This document shows positions 1 through 11,431 of a stretch of 64,000 bases of DNA, piece after piece. This stretch comes from Reticulitermes speratus. Its lineage: Eukaryota; Arthropoda; Insecta; Blattodea; Rhinotermitidae. Below the pieces are notes generated by a model. That model ran no database searches, was not told where the DNA came from, and worked only from the letters and a program-made list of their open reading frames with translations. The position numbers were made by a program, and so were the translations under genes. How positions within the stretch are numbered: the first letter of the stretch is position 1; every line of letters starts with the position of its first letter. Where the stretch lies: contig JAJKFL010000005.1 of NCBI GenBank assembly GCA_021186555.1, positions 20,152,635 to 20,216,634 on the forward strand. Direction: 5' to 3'.

Positions 1-2815
1 CCCAAGACTGAAGCTGTGCCCCCTTCTTGAGCCCCATCTAGCCACACCAGCACCAGTGCCTTTATTGGTCTTGGACCCGTCTGTGTACCAGACCAGGCCC
101 CCTTTGTTGTCTGGGTTGAACCCGTTCTGCCATTCACACTTGTCAGGGAACTTGACTATGAATGACTTGTGGTATGCATATCTTGGAAGCATCCTGTCAG
201 ACTCCATCTGTAGAATGGGTTTGTGCTCCATATCCCAAGATTTTTTGGTGTGACCAAAGTTAGTGTATTTAGGTTTCCACTGTTGGTTACACATTAGCCT
301 GTAGATCCCTGCCTGGGCCTCTGACTCAATCATCACTTGAAGAGGAGGAAGTTCCAGGAGGACCTCCATTGCAGCTGTTGGGGTCGTCTTCATCGCCCCT
401 GTAATAGCCAGACAGGCTAATCTCTGTATCTTACTGAGCTCTGTCCTACTGACATTGTATCTGACCCTCGGCCACCAAACCATGGAGCCGTAGGTCAATG
501 CAGGTCTGATCACCAAGGTGTAGATCCAATGTACCACCCTGGGTTTCAGACCCCAGGTTTTACCAAATGTGCCCTTACTGGTCCGAAAAGCCCTGTAGGC
601 CTTATTCATCACATTTTCCAGCTGTGCCTTCCATGTCAATCGCTTGTCCAGAATAAGTCCAAGGTATTTGACCTCGGTAGTCAGCTTCAAAATATGTCCT
701 GAAAGGGTTGGTTCTTTAGGTCCCTTAAATCTCTCTTCAGGGTGAATTGGTACTGTCACCATTTTTGTGGATTGATAGACAGCTGTGTCCTATCACACCA
801 TTATTATACCATACTCAAAGCATCCTGCAGAAGCTCTGACACAGTGTTTGGGAATTTTCAACGGATAAGTATAGCAATGTCATTGCATATCCCAGTGCAT
901 AGTAGCCATTCCCATTGAGTCCTCCTATGAGTTCGTCCACAACCAGGCTCCACAGCAGAGGCGATAGAACCCCTAGCGGATAGTTCCTGGCCACAGACCC
1001 CTACAGAGTTTCTCCTGCAAGCATGTCTCCAAGCCCATGCCGTTTGGCAGCCTTTGTTTGATGTCAGATGAGGTGCTATCAAAAGCTCCCTCAATATCTA
1101 GGAGAGCTCCAAGTGTAACTTCGCTGTTTTCCACTGCTTCCTCTATATGTGTGATCACATGATGCAGTGCTGTTTCAGTGGACTTCCCTGGTTGGTAGGC
1201 AAATTGGTATCGATGTAGGGGATGTAGCCCCAAAATCTCATCCCTAATATGCCTGTCCACAAATTTTTCCATCATTTTCAGCATGAAGGACAATAAACTA
1301 ATAGGACGATATGCCTTAGCCTCGGTATAGTTGTTCTTCCTGTGTTTAGGGATAAACATCACCTTGACCTGCCTCCAAGCTTTGGGTGTATACTCTCTTG
1401 CTAGGCAGGCTCTAAAGATACAGCACAGATAAGTCTTTAAGTGCCCGACTCCTTGTTGCAAGAAAGCAGGTACAATTTCCTCAGTCCTTGCCGATTTAAA
1501 TGGTCTGAATGTGCTAATCGCCCATCTTATTTTAACTGATCAATGACCTTTTTAGACAGTTCCCAGTTCTCCATGTGAACAGCATATGCTCTCAGGTTTG
1601 GCTGCCCCTGCCCTTCTAAGGTTACTTCTTTTCCACTGCCCCTGGAAAATGAACTCTGTATATTTCCCTTAGGGTCTCTGTTCCAGATTGTGTGTATTGG
1701 CCATCAAGTAGTTTAATAGATTCCACCCTGTTGGCTGACTGACTGGCCATGTTCCTCATGAGTCTGGCCCTGTCAGGTACATCCTCGATCTCCCAACAGT
1801 AGTCCCTCCAAGAGGACCGTTTGGCTTTTCTAATCTCTTTGTTGTAACAGGTGAGGGCCATCTTATATGATTCCCAGTCACCTGTCCTTCTTTATTAAAA
1901 AGCCGTCTTATTGAAGCTTTAAAGCAGCTCAACTCTTTGTTCCACCAAGGAACCGTCCTAGGCAAGAGAGCCACCCTGGTTGGCCAGCTTTGGTGATAGG
2001 ACAAGAGGATGGCTTGTAGCAACATGTCAACAGCCAGCCCTACATCCTGCACCAAATGTACAACTCTTGGTACAACCCCTAGATTTACCTGTAGGTCTTC
2101 CCGATAGGATTCCCAGTTGGTTCTCTTGGGGTTGCGATATGTGAGCCTGGTAACTTCCAGGTCACCCACTTGAAACACTATGTATCTGTGGTCTCACAAA
2201 GAGATCTCATCAGATACATGCCAATTAGTCACTAGGTCCCCTATCTTGTCAGTCCCTAGTGTCAAATCTATAACCTCCTCCTTGTTACTAATTTCAAAAG
2301 TAGGCTCATTACCTTTATTAAGAATACTGAGATTTGTACTAACCAAATATTCCATTAAGCATTCTCCTCGTGGATTGATGTCCATGCTCCCCCATACAAT
2401 GTGGTATGCATTGGCATCACATCCAACGATGACCTGCAATTTATTCCTACTGCAGTAGTCAGTGACTTCCCTTAACCCCTTTGACGTGGGTGGTTCATCT
2501 GAATTATAGGGGAGGTATGCTAAGGTAACAATAAGTTCCCTCTTGTTTCCTCCTCTAATGTAAGTCACCATTGTCACATCCCTAGAACAGAGCTCTGACA
2601 GTGGAAAGGCATGAACTGTGTTCCTGACAAATGCAGGATCTGGGAGCAATACCACGTCCAGCAGAAAACAGTGTCTCCCTTATGTTGCGTAACCCCCTTA
2701 TTCAGTCCCCATAAACTCAGGGTTCCTGAATAAGTGCTATATCTATCTCCCATAGCAAGTTTTCGGCAAAAGAGTGCCGTTACCACCTTGCTATGGTGCA
2801 GATTAATTTGAATAA
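1..2815 (-). mobile_element. Decayed LINE with endonuclease, reverse transcriptase and RNase H (LOA/I-like group)
   Basis: Read on the minus strand this is ORF2 of a non-LTR retrotransposon that copies itself by target-primed reverse transcription. The apurinic-type endonuclease begins near 2812 with QINLHHSK, continues through a QEP motif near 2735 and VGCDANAYH near 2430, and ends with SDHRY-like sequence near 2190. The reverse transcriptase follows, with AYRPISLLS near 1310, GVLSPLLW near 950 and a damaged YADD box (DIAILIR) near 870. At the left edge YTDGSK and GAGVARWGS near 90-40 mark an RNase H domain that runs out of the window. It is inactive: stop codons interrupt the QEP region and single-base shifts break the frame in several places, including just before the YADD box. 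The order EN-RT-RNase H fits the I/LOA/R1 assemblage in insects; the exact clade is inferred. Confidence 0.85.
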
Positions 2816-3304
2816 ATTTACATTTTTAGGACATCTTGTGCCCATTTGACCTTGACTTTTGTCAGATGCTCAATATCCCTAGGTTTGCTGGGAATACCAG
2901 CTCCCTGGGGTGGTTCGCCAGACTGGCTGCCCCCTGTTGAGCACAACTAGGCAGGTCCTTCTGTACCACAGCATCTGTGCTTTTGATAGGTTTTTTATTT
3001 CGTATTTTCTCCATAAGAGTCCCACAAGTAATGGGGAAATAATAGTCACCACCCACAGAGCCCCTTACGAGTGGAAGGCGTAAATACAACGGGGTGCTGC
3101 CTTGTGCCCCGAGGGGATCGTAAACGGCACTGCTATCACCACCCCAGTGCCATGCAGTCCTCAGCACAACACCTCACACCTTGGCTTGCATGAACCATTG
3201 CCCCTGTTAGCAGCCTATAGACGTTACCCCCCTCCACAACAGGGATGCCAGAGGTTGGATTTTGGAGAGGAATAGGGCCCATACAATAAACTTTGTTTTA
3301 ATAA
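2816..3304. other. Region upstream of the LINE endonuclease, unassigned
   Basis: This stretch lies on the 5' side of the minus-strand LINE and may be its ORF1 end or 5' part. A 101-codon open frame (3167-2862, minus) shows no zinc knuckle or other gag signature that I recognise. The left boundary of the LINE could not be set. No host gene is visible. Confidence 0.3.
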
Positions 3305-3305
3305 A

Positions 3306-3488
3306 ACTGACTGTTGTATACATCAAACATAAATTGTATTTAGTGGTATATGACGCAGCTACACGTACACATTATGGCTTTCAGTAAGCTATCATCAGGC
3401 TGTGTACTGAAAGCTGAAACATGTATATGTAGCTGGGTTATGTACCACAAAAAATACAAGTCTTACTGCTTTGTATACCAACCATAGA
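3306..3488. repeat. Imperfect fold-back (inverted repeat) element
   Basis: Two arms of about 85 bases face each other around position 3400. The left arm read on the minus strand gives CTGATGATAGC, then ACTGAAAGC, GTAGCTGCGTCATATACCAC. The right arm on the plus strand gives TACTGAAAGC, GTAGCTGGGTTATGTACCAC. The centre carries a CTGATGA core and the right arm a GCTGAAACATG box, as in the other hairpin-motif loci of this window. No clear target-site duplication was found. Confidence 0.6.
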
Positions 3489-4048
3489 AGAATTTATGAA
3501 CTGTCACATCTAGCACTGGGAATACCATACACTGTAATTTCCAACCTGTGGGCTGCAGACCCTTGGTGTGGGGAACTGCAGGACTCAGCAAATTAGGGGT
3601 CCAACTTTTTAAAAACCAAAAACAGGGGCATTTAGTAACAGGTGGGAGGGGGAGAGGTAGAAGACAAATATTTTTACCCTGTCATAAAATATAAAACAGG
3701 GTAATTTATTAATATTGCTATGAGGTAACTCGGATAAAAATCATTACATACAGATACACATATTTAATGGGAATGAGAAGAATACTACTCAACTCAAACA
3801 CTCAGTTCACTTACTGATCTTTTTTTACATACCCGTTCCTTTTCTCTCACAGTCTCAGTCGAGACTCAATAAGTACTAATTTACACACCTCCACATCCCT
3901 CTCCCATTCCTTCCTGTTAGTGGGTGGTTGATTTAAACCGCCCAATTTTCGAATTTTATATTTTTAAAATGTTACGAGACACTATATTTGTATCCCGAGG
4001 CAATTTACAGTATTTGATAGACAATACGACGGCCTTGAGTAATACAGG
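3489..4048. other. AT-rich spacer, no gene seen
   Basis: No open frame of note, no RNA gene and no clear repeat unit is visible. The stretch around 3540-3620 has unique-looking sequence. Confidence 0.4.
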
Positions 4049-4795
4049 TATTATTTTTATTGACTGAGTCAGTGACATCGGTTTTTAATATTTTTATATT
4101 ATAGTGATGTTATCGTGCCTGTTTTAATTATATTTGTTTATATGTAGCTAAACTTGTGGTATTGTTTATTTCATATTTTTGTATTTGGCCGAACAGTGAC
4201 GACAGTTATTTAGTATTAGTTTTATATTATAGCGGAGTTACAGGTACCTGTTTTAATATTAATTTTTATCTGTAGCTGTGTTAGCGGTGCTGTTTTATGT
4301 TATTTTTATTGACTGAGTCAGTGACATCGGTTTTGAATATTTTTATATTATAGCAATGTTATCGTACCAGTTTTAATTACATTTGTTTATATGTAGCGAA
4401 ACTTGTGGTATTGTTTATTTAATATTTTTGTATTTGGCCGAACAGTGACGACATTTATTTAGTATTAGTTTTATATTATAGCGGAGTTACTGGTACCTGT
4501 TTTAGTGTTAATTTTTATATGTAGCTGTGTTAGCGGTGCTGTTTTAATGTTATTTTTATTGACTGAGTCAGCGACACCGATTTAGTTAATATATTTATAT
4601 TCTAGTGGAATTATGGGTAACGGTTTTTATTTTATTTTTTATATGTAGCTGAACCAGCAGTGTCTTTATTTAATATTATTTTTGTATTTAGCCGACTGGT
4701 GATGCCAGTTTATTTAATAATTTTATATTATAATGGCGTTATTGGTACCAGTTTTAATATTAATTTTTTATATTATAGCTGAGTTGCCAATCCCA
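4049..4795. repeat. Three-copy 250-bp nested tandem repeat
   Basis: The sequence TTGACTGAGTCAG recurs starting at about 4060, 4309 and 4559, so the outer period is 249-250 bp with three copies. Inside each copy a shorter unit of roughly 60 bp recurs, with TTTATATTATAG, a variable GGTACC-like block, GTTTTAAT and ATATGTAGCT. The first two copies are very similar and the third is more diverged. It is AT-rich, satellite-like and has no coding potential. Confidence 0.8.
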
Positions 4796-5050
4796 GTGGC
4801 CATGCGGTCTAAGACGTGGGTTTGCGGCTGCTCGCTTACTAGGATTGTGGGTTCGAATCCACCGGGGGGCATGGATGTCTGTCTTTTGTGAGTTGAGTGT
4901 TGTCAGGTAAGAGGTCTCTGCGATGAGCTGGTCCCTCGTCCAGAGGAGTCCTACCGAGTGTGGTGTGTCTAAAAAGTGTGATCGTGAAGCCTTGAAAAAT
5001 GAGGCGGCCTAGGCCCCCAAGGGGCTGTCAAGCCATTGGGAAAGAATAGC
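4788..5050 (+). mobile_element. tRNA-derived SINE (family E)
   Basis: A tRNA-like head has an A-box-like TGGCCATGCGGTCTAAGACG and a perfect B box GGTTCGAATCC near 4850, followed by about 190 bases of unrelated body ending near CAAGGGGCTGTCAAGCCATT. This is the layout of a polymerase III SINE. The tRNA part lacks a proper acceptor stem and trails into a body, so it is not a functional tRNA gene. Confidence 0.7.
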
Positions 5051-5729
5051 TGAGGTACCGGTACTGGATTTTAATATTAATATTATATGTAGGTATGAAT
5101 GAAGGTTTAAACCTGGGACCTTAGGGAAAATGATAATGTAGGAACTTACATTGTAAGCGGTAATTATTTTATTAAGCTGATCTTAATTTATCTGGTAGGA
5201 TTATTTTTAAAATACTAGCTTTTAGTCATTAAATTGTTATTAGAATAAACTTGTTTGAAGTTGTATCCTAGAGTGGGACAAAATTTCCTGTTTCGAAGTG
5301 TTTTGGAATCCCTCCATTTATTATCATCAGCGACAACAGATGGAGCTACCTGTCACACAAAACACGTTCCTCTGTTGCTAATGGTTTACTTGCATTTCAA
5401 CGTTGCTCACTAGTTTCAGTACAACCTTCGTACTTGAAGTTTTCATTTTGCAAGGAAGTGGAACGTTTATGAATCGAAATAATGGCTAAGAAAATGTTTC
5501 TCAACAGGCAGAAACCCATGCCAACAACTGAAGTCCCCTCTGTACGCACAGATCGGACTGAGAAGAAGTCAGAGACAGACTGGTCTGTTAGAAGCAACCA
5601 GGTGTTAGGGGACGCGGTATAGTTACCGTTTGATATAATTGCTGAATCATCAAAAACTTTTAGGAAATTTAGTATTACCGGGAGGAGTAAATTTAAATCC
5701 CCAACAGCCGATCAGAAACGGTCGTGTAT
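5051..5729. other. Spacer, no gene seen
   Basis: A 66-codon minus-strand frame (5597-5397) has no recognisable motif. No repeat family could be assigned. Confidence 0.4.
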
Positions 5730-6950
5730 CTTAAGGAATGCATTACTGCATTAACTGTGAGAAGGCCTGCTTCCTGTGTGTCACCACACCACCATGTTCC
5801 AAAGGTCAGCAGAGGCATTGTGATACATGCAGCAGGTCATTTCTTATTGACGAGTGTTACCAAAATTATCCAATTCTGGGAGTGAAAAGCAGGCTAGTAT
5901 GTGAGTGGAAACAAGTATGCAGAAATTGCAGCTTCCTTGTGACATTGATTCTAAACATGAATGTTTCAAGGGATTCTGTAATATGTATGCAACAAGAAGT
6001 AGCCATCAGGCCACTTTTGCTACGTGGCTCTCCTCAAAACTAGCAAGCTTTCAGACGTATGTATGTTTTCTTTGATACAGAGTGTACGCAAGATCTTGAA
6101 GGATCTTTCAAACACACCGAACCTTATATGTTCTTGGCAAATGTGTTCAAAGTGTGAATCTTTTGAGGACTTGCATATTGATTGTAAGCAGTGTGGCAAA
6201 CGTGTCCACATGTTCTGGCAGGACCCCATAGGAAAATGTATTGAATATCTCCGGCTGTCCAGACCATTCGCAGATACGAATTGTTATTTCACAATACTTA
6301 CGGATACACGGATGCACGGTTTCTGTTAAGAAGGTTTTTGGGACACAGATGGGTACCGAAGTTGATAATGAATGGTACCACAATTCTTAGCATGTTTGTG
6401 GAAAAACTGTACCTTCTGGACTCGCTCATTTTTATCCCAATGAATTTGAAAAGCATGCCGAAATCATTTGATCTCACGTACAAGAAGGGGTAGTAGCCAC
6501 TTCTTTAACATGGCCGAGAATTTGGATTATGCGAGTCCTTGTCCCGAACCCAAGTTTTATGGGGCAGACTTTGTCAGATGATGAGCGAACCCAATTTTTG
6601 ACTTGGTACGAGGAAGAAGAACGCAAAATTTTCCATAATAAGGAAGAGCTCTTGACCTACTGCATGGATGACAGCACTGTATTGAGGAAGGCATGCTGTC
6701 CTCTTAGGACTTTGTTTCTGTTTGGTCAAAATAGTCCTTTTATTGAAGATTTGCTTTCGCTGCCCTGGATGTAAGATGTGCAATCCGCGGAATACCAAAA
6801 CCATAGTAAGAAAGTTGAAGTCACTGGTTTGGTTCTGAGCCGTTATTGTTTCTGCTTCAGGGACACGAATCGAGAGGCAGTCGCAGTACAGATCATGCAC
6901 AGGTAAGTTTCATATTCTGTATTACTTTTTTGTTTACAGTTTTGATCAAA
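5730..6950 (+). mobile_element. Fossil fragment of a Polinton/Maverick-type DNA polymerase B
   Basis: Translation of the plus strand shows pieces resembling the protein-primed family B DNA polymerases of Polintons and related elements found in insect genomes. There is a cysteine-rich part (about 5740-6000), followed by stretches such as CKQCGKRVHMFWQDP and YLRLSRPFADTNCY near 6180-6290, RFLGHRWVPKLIMNGT near 6330-6380, and LLTYCMDDSTVLRKACC near 6650-6700. No capsid, integrase, packaging ATPase or terminal inverted repeat of such an element is visible nearby, so this is a fragment. It is clearly broken, with roughly half a dozen breaks, and looks old. Family assignment is from memory of related proteins, hence moderate confidence. 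Confidence 0.6.
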
Positions 6951-8784
6951 TCCATGGCTGACAAGTTTTCTGTACATATATATTGCCATGAAACCGATCC
7001 TTCGGTCGAAATAAACTATTCACGAAACTCGTTTCTTAAATTTTGTGCTGCATACAGTGACCTTCTTGGTACATTCTGCGAATTAGGAAATCATGTTTGT
7101 CTTCAGCTTCTGATCTCCAGGATCCAGGAGTGACTGCATGATTGTCCGTGTCTTCCAAATGAAATGTACCAGGCGGCGATTAGAAATTTCTTGAGGTAAT
7201 ATTCCTACATAGGAAATTATGTAAATAGATTCATGTCAAAACAACTGCTTCAACTTTGTTGGGATACAGGGCGACTGGTTTGGAAGAACCCTGAATTAGC
7301 TGACAGGATGCCAAACATTTTCTACAATTCTGCGTGCCCTGCTTAAGCTCTATTTAAAAACTCTCAGACGATGAATTTCCAGGGTTGTGTCCAGTATAAT
7401 ATTCACTGACAAGGCAAATGCATTATCAGCGACAAATACGAATGCAACTGCCAATGTTCTTCCGGGTAAAGGTAGACATAGATGCTTTAGTTCCGTTATT
7501 TTAAAATCTTGTTTGTTTGAAAGCACGACCATCAGAAGTGTGGCCTTGGCAACCAAAGTCTGGGAGCCTCAACCTCCTGAAGCCCAAAGGGCCTGTTGAG
7601 ACCTGTAATTGGATAGCTTTATATGCGTCATAATGTGGAGGAGATTTCTTGGTAAAATAGTACATAAGAGTGGGAGGTCAGTGGAACTGACTCAGGGCCG
7701 TTTTTAAGAGTACAGCTGGCAATTCCTTACATCTAGCACTGAAGCAGGACCTGTGCAATGCATAGGGCGTAGAGCGGTATACACGTGTTAAAAAGGGTTA
7801 CGGACGTCAAGGGTGTATAGCACCGGTCCTCACCGACATGAGCAAAAAGTCACAGTTAACGTATGTCCAAACATCAGTGCCTGCTGACATAAGGGCGATG
7901 TTTGTGTGATTTCCACAGCAGATGCTCTGTGTGATTCCTATGCTTGTCAGCACATTCAGCTCTTCGTTGCACAGAAGTGAATATACTTTTAAACAATTCC
8001 TTGTTTCACTCAAATCTGAGAATCCCTCATTTCTTTAATACGTCTACGTCATTGATCAGTCCTGAATACGCCAAAGTTGTTACGTGTTCCTACTGCCAAG
8101 AATCCAGACGATCAAGATCTTGCAGGCCAGTTGATTGGTCCTTCACGTCCTGTCCTCTGTCCACCACAAGACTGGTTCAGGTGCTGACAATGCGGAGAAA
8201 ATGAGTTGGTGCTCCATCATGCATGAACCACGTTTGTTGTCGTTGTTGAAGAGGCACATCTTCGAAGAATACTGGTAAATCATTAAACAAAAACATATGG
8301 TACACCGCACCTGTTTGTCAGATGAAACAGCTGGTCCTATCATCTGCCCTTCTAAGATGACCACCTTCTCTTAAAGCTTCCTGCAGTGCTATCCCAGGAT
8401 CCAGTCAAGTAAAATCATCGCCCACATCTTGGAAGGTGTTGGTGTTAGGACATCTATTGACTGGGACGCTTTTGCTCCTTTGAGTGAGAACTGAACCTCC
8501 TTAAAATCTATAGCCCTGTTTAACACTCTGTATAGTTATACTTGGCACGTTTCTTAGCCACAGAAGCAACTATGTTGTTATAGGAGTAGTCATTCCCTTT
8601 TCGTTACTCGGTCATGAAGGCCTCGTTTGTAGCAGCCGGTCGGAAGATAGTAATGCTTGTCAGTAGTAAACCGATCAGTTCATAAGTACGTATGATCCAT
8701 CACCGTTACCGTTTTATCTGGTCGACATATTGTGAGCTAGAAGTTACGCCTGCTACACCGATATACAGAACGACAAAGGTAAAA
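6951..8784. other. Spacer without a recognisable gene
   Basis: Short open frames on both strands overlap each other and show no domain signature. Apart from a small SINE piece at 7538-7612 nothing repeatable was recognised. Confidence 0.4.
7538..7612 (+). mobile_element. 3' fragment of tRNA-derived SINE family B
   Basis: The piece GGGAGCCTCAACCTCCTG plus AGGGCCTG matches in reverse orientation the 3' ends of the family B copies at 11,432 and 17,266. The tRNA-like head is missing. Confidence 0.6.
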
Positions 8785-9095
8785 GGTAATTTCTGCCTGT
8801 GCGTAGTGATGCACTACGGCATGAATCCGCATGGGTGAGTGGAGGTGTAGCTCCACATGTTCCTAACCTCAACTTCAGATGCGGGTAATCGGTGTGTTTC
8901 ATTCCCTAGCCGCTTTACCCCTGGGAACAAACCCCTGGAATCCGGTGGATGGTACCGGATAGGTCCCAGAGTTGGTCTGGACTGTAGAGAAAAGAAAAGT
9001 GTCTGTCTGTGTCCGAAATCGAACTCCAGTTCCTCGGTCATCCATCCGTACCCTAGTTGATATAGTGATTGAGATAGCCCTGCTCCATAGGACAC
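8785..9095 (-). mobile_element. SINE family A copy (tRNA-derived)
   Basis: Read on the minus strand, a degenerate tRNA-like head near 9075-9020 (B-box-like GAGTTCGATTTCGG) is followed by CTCTACAGTCCAGACC, GACCTATCCGGTACC, a CCCAGGGGTAAAGCGGCTAGG block and a tail with GAGCTACACCTCCACTCACC. The same order of blocks is found at 17,600 (plus), 19,590, 24,722 and 25,518 (minus), and the 3' part alone at 16,345, 27,613 and 34,205 (plus). Confidence 0.7.
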
Positions 9096-9560
9096 GAGCA
9101 AGAGGTAGTAGTAATAACAAAATAAGTTTCCAACTTCACAGACAACAAATCCGCAAAAGCGTGAAAAATGTGCCCTTCGTACGGCATTAAAAGGATGTCT
9201 ACTTGCTGTGTGAGCATGTGCAGTGCATTGTAAATCGAGCAGACAATGGGTGGACAGCTGAAGAGGGAGAAAGTGTCCGGGGGTTGGTGGAAACTCCATA
9301 ACGAAGAGCTTCATAATTGGTATTCTTCAGTAAACATTATTAAGCGTTTAAATCAAGATGAGCTGCGAAAATCGTGTAGCACACATACAAGAGATTAGAA
9401 ATGCCTAAAATTGTAGTTGTAAAACCTGAACGGAAGAAACCCCTTGATGGGAGGATAACACGAAGCTGTTCTTGAAGAAATGGGGTGACAAGATATGGAC
9501 TAGATTCTTCCGACTCAGGGTTGGACTTAGTGATGGGCTGCTGTGAACAAGGTCACAAAT

Positions 9561-9785
9561 ATAAGTTTTAAAACTTTCGCGGCGACATGATTCAATATAG
9601 TCTTCTCGGGCGCACAGCCGCGTCAATTCGTTTGAATACAACGTTTCGGGGACTAGCTCCGTCCCCATCCTCAGGCAAAACTGATTTTGTTTGATCAGTT
9701 TTGCCTGAGGATGGGGACGGAGCTAGTCCCGAAACGTTGTATTCAAACGAATTGACGCGGCTGTGCGCCCGAGAAGACTATATTG
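9561..9785. mobile_element. Near-perfect palindromic element, possibly Penelope-like derived
   Basis: Arms 9591-9685 and 9694-9787 are inverted copies of 95 and 94 bases that differ by one extra G in the left arm; the loop is the 8 bases at 9686-9693. The 12-base word AAGGTCACAAAT occurs at 9549-9560 and again at 9786-9797, as expected for a target-site duplication. Between the left duplication and the palindrome lies a 30-base one-sided extension (9561-9590). Each arm contains CTGAGGAT, then GGGAC, seven bases, GTCCC, GAAAC (plus strand 9704-9736 on the right arm). This architecture resembles the inverted terminal repeats of Penelope-like elements, which are known to carry hammerhead ribozyme motifs; there is no reverse transcriptase here. 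Confidence 0.7.
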
Positions 9786-9797
9786 AAGGTCACAAAT

Positions 9798-10440
9798 CTT
9801 CGGGCTGTTGATAAGGCGGGAGATTCTTCAGTAGCCTAGCTACTGTTCGTTTCTCAAGGATTCTGCTCCATATACTTAGTTATGCTACGTAACAAAGTAT
9901 TCGTTCTGTTTTGCCGACAGCTGGCATGTTTTGAGACATCCAACGCAAGAAGGAAGCAACCGCTGGCCAGGTACGTGTATGTGGTGAACTTGGCTGGGTT
10001 GGTAAGGCAGTGGATGCATTGGCCTGGATTCAGTCTGAACTTGGCAGCGGAATCTTCAAGTGCGAGGCAGTGGTGCGTCGTGAAAACCTGTACTGGCATA
10101 TATTGGACGCAGGTGTGGTGATATGGGCTCCGGTAATGCGATGTATCGACCGTCTTCAAGAACCAAAGCACCGGCTTCAGAAATTATGGATTTTAATATT
10201 GTCACAGTATGTATATAGCACTGCTGAGGAAAAATAGAATAAAGATAAACTAATTCAATAATAAAGAATGTAACTTAAAAGAGGTAATTTTGGGGAATGT
10301 TTTCAGAATTCAGTTAAGCTAAACGCATATTACATTTTATTACAAAGATTCAAAAATCGACCATTATTGTGGCATTAGTGTTTTACTTATCGTTTCGTAT
10401 TGCTTATTTTAATATAGAAATTATTTATGTGACATGACGA
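9798..10440. other. Spacer, overlapping short frames only
   Basis: Open frames of 75-105 codons overlap on opposite strands between 9854 and 10,237 and show no domain I know. None can be supported as a gene. Confidence 0.35.
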
Positions 10441-10702
10441 GTACCGGGCGAATTGGCTTAAGTGATGATGCTTCTAACGTTTATGTAGGAGGTTCCCGTT
10501 TCGAAACTCGGATGGGACATCGACTTTCCTGGCTGAAATTTTTCTTGATTATTCTCTGTCCACACAGGCATGTGCTGGGATAGTACTGGAAAGTAAGCCA
10601 CAATATTTTATCCGACGTCCTTCGCAATTTATTTGGTATCTTTCAACGCTGCGCAGTGTGAGCTACTGACAGTGTCTGTAAATAACCGTAAGTAAAGTAC
10701 GT
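10441..10702 (+). mobile_element. tRNA-derived SINE (family C)
   Basis: A tRNA-like head runs from about 10,445 (GTACCGGGCGAATTGGC) to a B-box-like GTTTCGAAACTCGG near 10,500. The body ends with GACAGTGTCTGTAAATAACC near 10,668-10,690. The 3' motif GTCGTTAAATAAACCATAAA recurs near 21,570 and, decayed, at 24,690, 27,915 and 33,455. Confidence 0.55.
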
Positions 10703-11430
10703 ATGTCACGGGTATGAGTTATAAAACTTATGCGGCTCCTAACATTCTGCTTGCACTTTGATCGCGTTTGTGCAGCATCCATTGAACTTCGTGTTTGATT
10801 GAGCAGTAACGGTAGTATTGAGGCTTATTTTAATGTAAGCGTATTTCACGAAATCCTTAAAGCGAGCGCTCTATGGTTTGGCCATGTCTGTCTTTCTGGA
10901 AGCTTACGCGTTTCGTATCGGAAACTATTCAACCGATTTCTATTAACATTGTTATTTAGAGGGATATGCAAGTCAAAATTAATTGTTGCTCCAGTCAGCA
11001 CAACTAATATACTGCACGTATATTACATACAAAGGATTCCCTGGTGATTGGTAGGGAATAGCCGAAATATGTAGCAAAAACACATACAATAATAAGTACA
11101 TTAGTTTTACAGATTATGATTTGTATATTCCTATGCCTGTAGCAGAACAGGATGTACCAATTAAAAGATTGTTATTCTGGTGTGCGCTAAAATATGTTGC
11201 CTGAATTTTATGTTGGTTCGTGTCAGTCTAACAGAAGCCCTCTATTACTCGACGTAATATTTACCTAAATACGGTGGCGAACAATTGCATCGGGGCAAAG
11301 CATGAGGTTCTCGCAGCGCTGTCCATGAAACGGCGCAACATCTTCAATTGCATAAGTTTATGCAGGCTTATGTCTGCTTCTTATAAGGCTTCTCAGTACC
11401 ATGATTTGTATTTGTACGTAGTGTAGTAAA
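10703..11430. other. Spacer, no gene seen
   Basis: An 82-codon frame (10,799-11,047) has no recognisable feature. No repeat was assigned. Confidence 0.4.
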
Positions 11431-11431
11431 A

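Noticed and set aside
2862-3167. A 101-codon minus-strand frame as LINE ORF1
   Set aside because: It lacks zinc knuckles or other ORF1 signatures, so it was left unassigned.
4790-4880. A tRNA gene with a perfect B box
   Set aside because: Acceptor and anticodon arms do not fold properly and the sequence continues into a body, so it is the head of a SINE.
9854-10237. Overlapping frames of 105, 79 and 75 codons
   Set aside because: They lie on opposite strands over the same bases and show no domain or composition bias.
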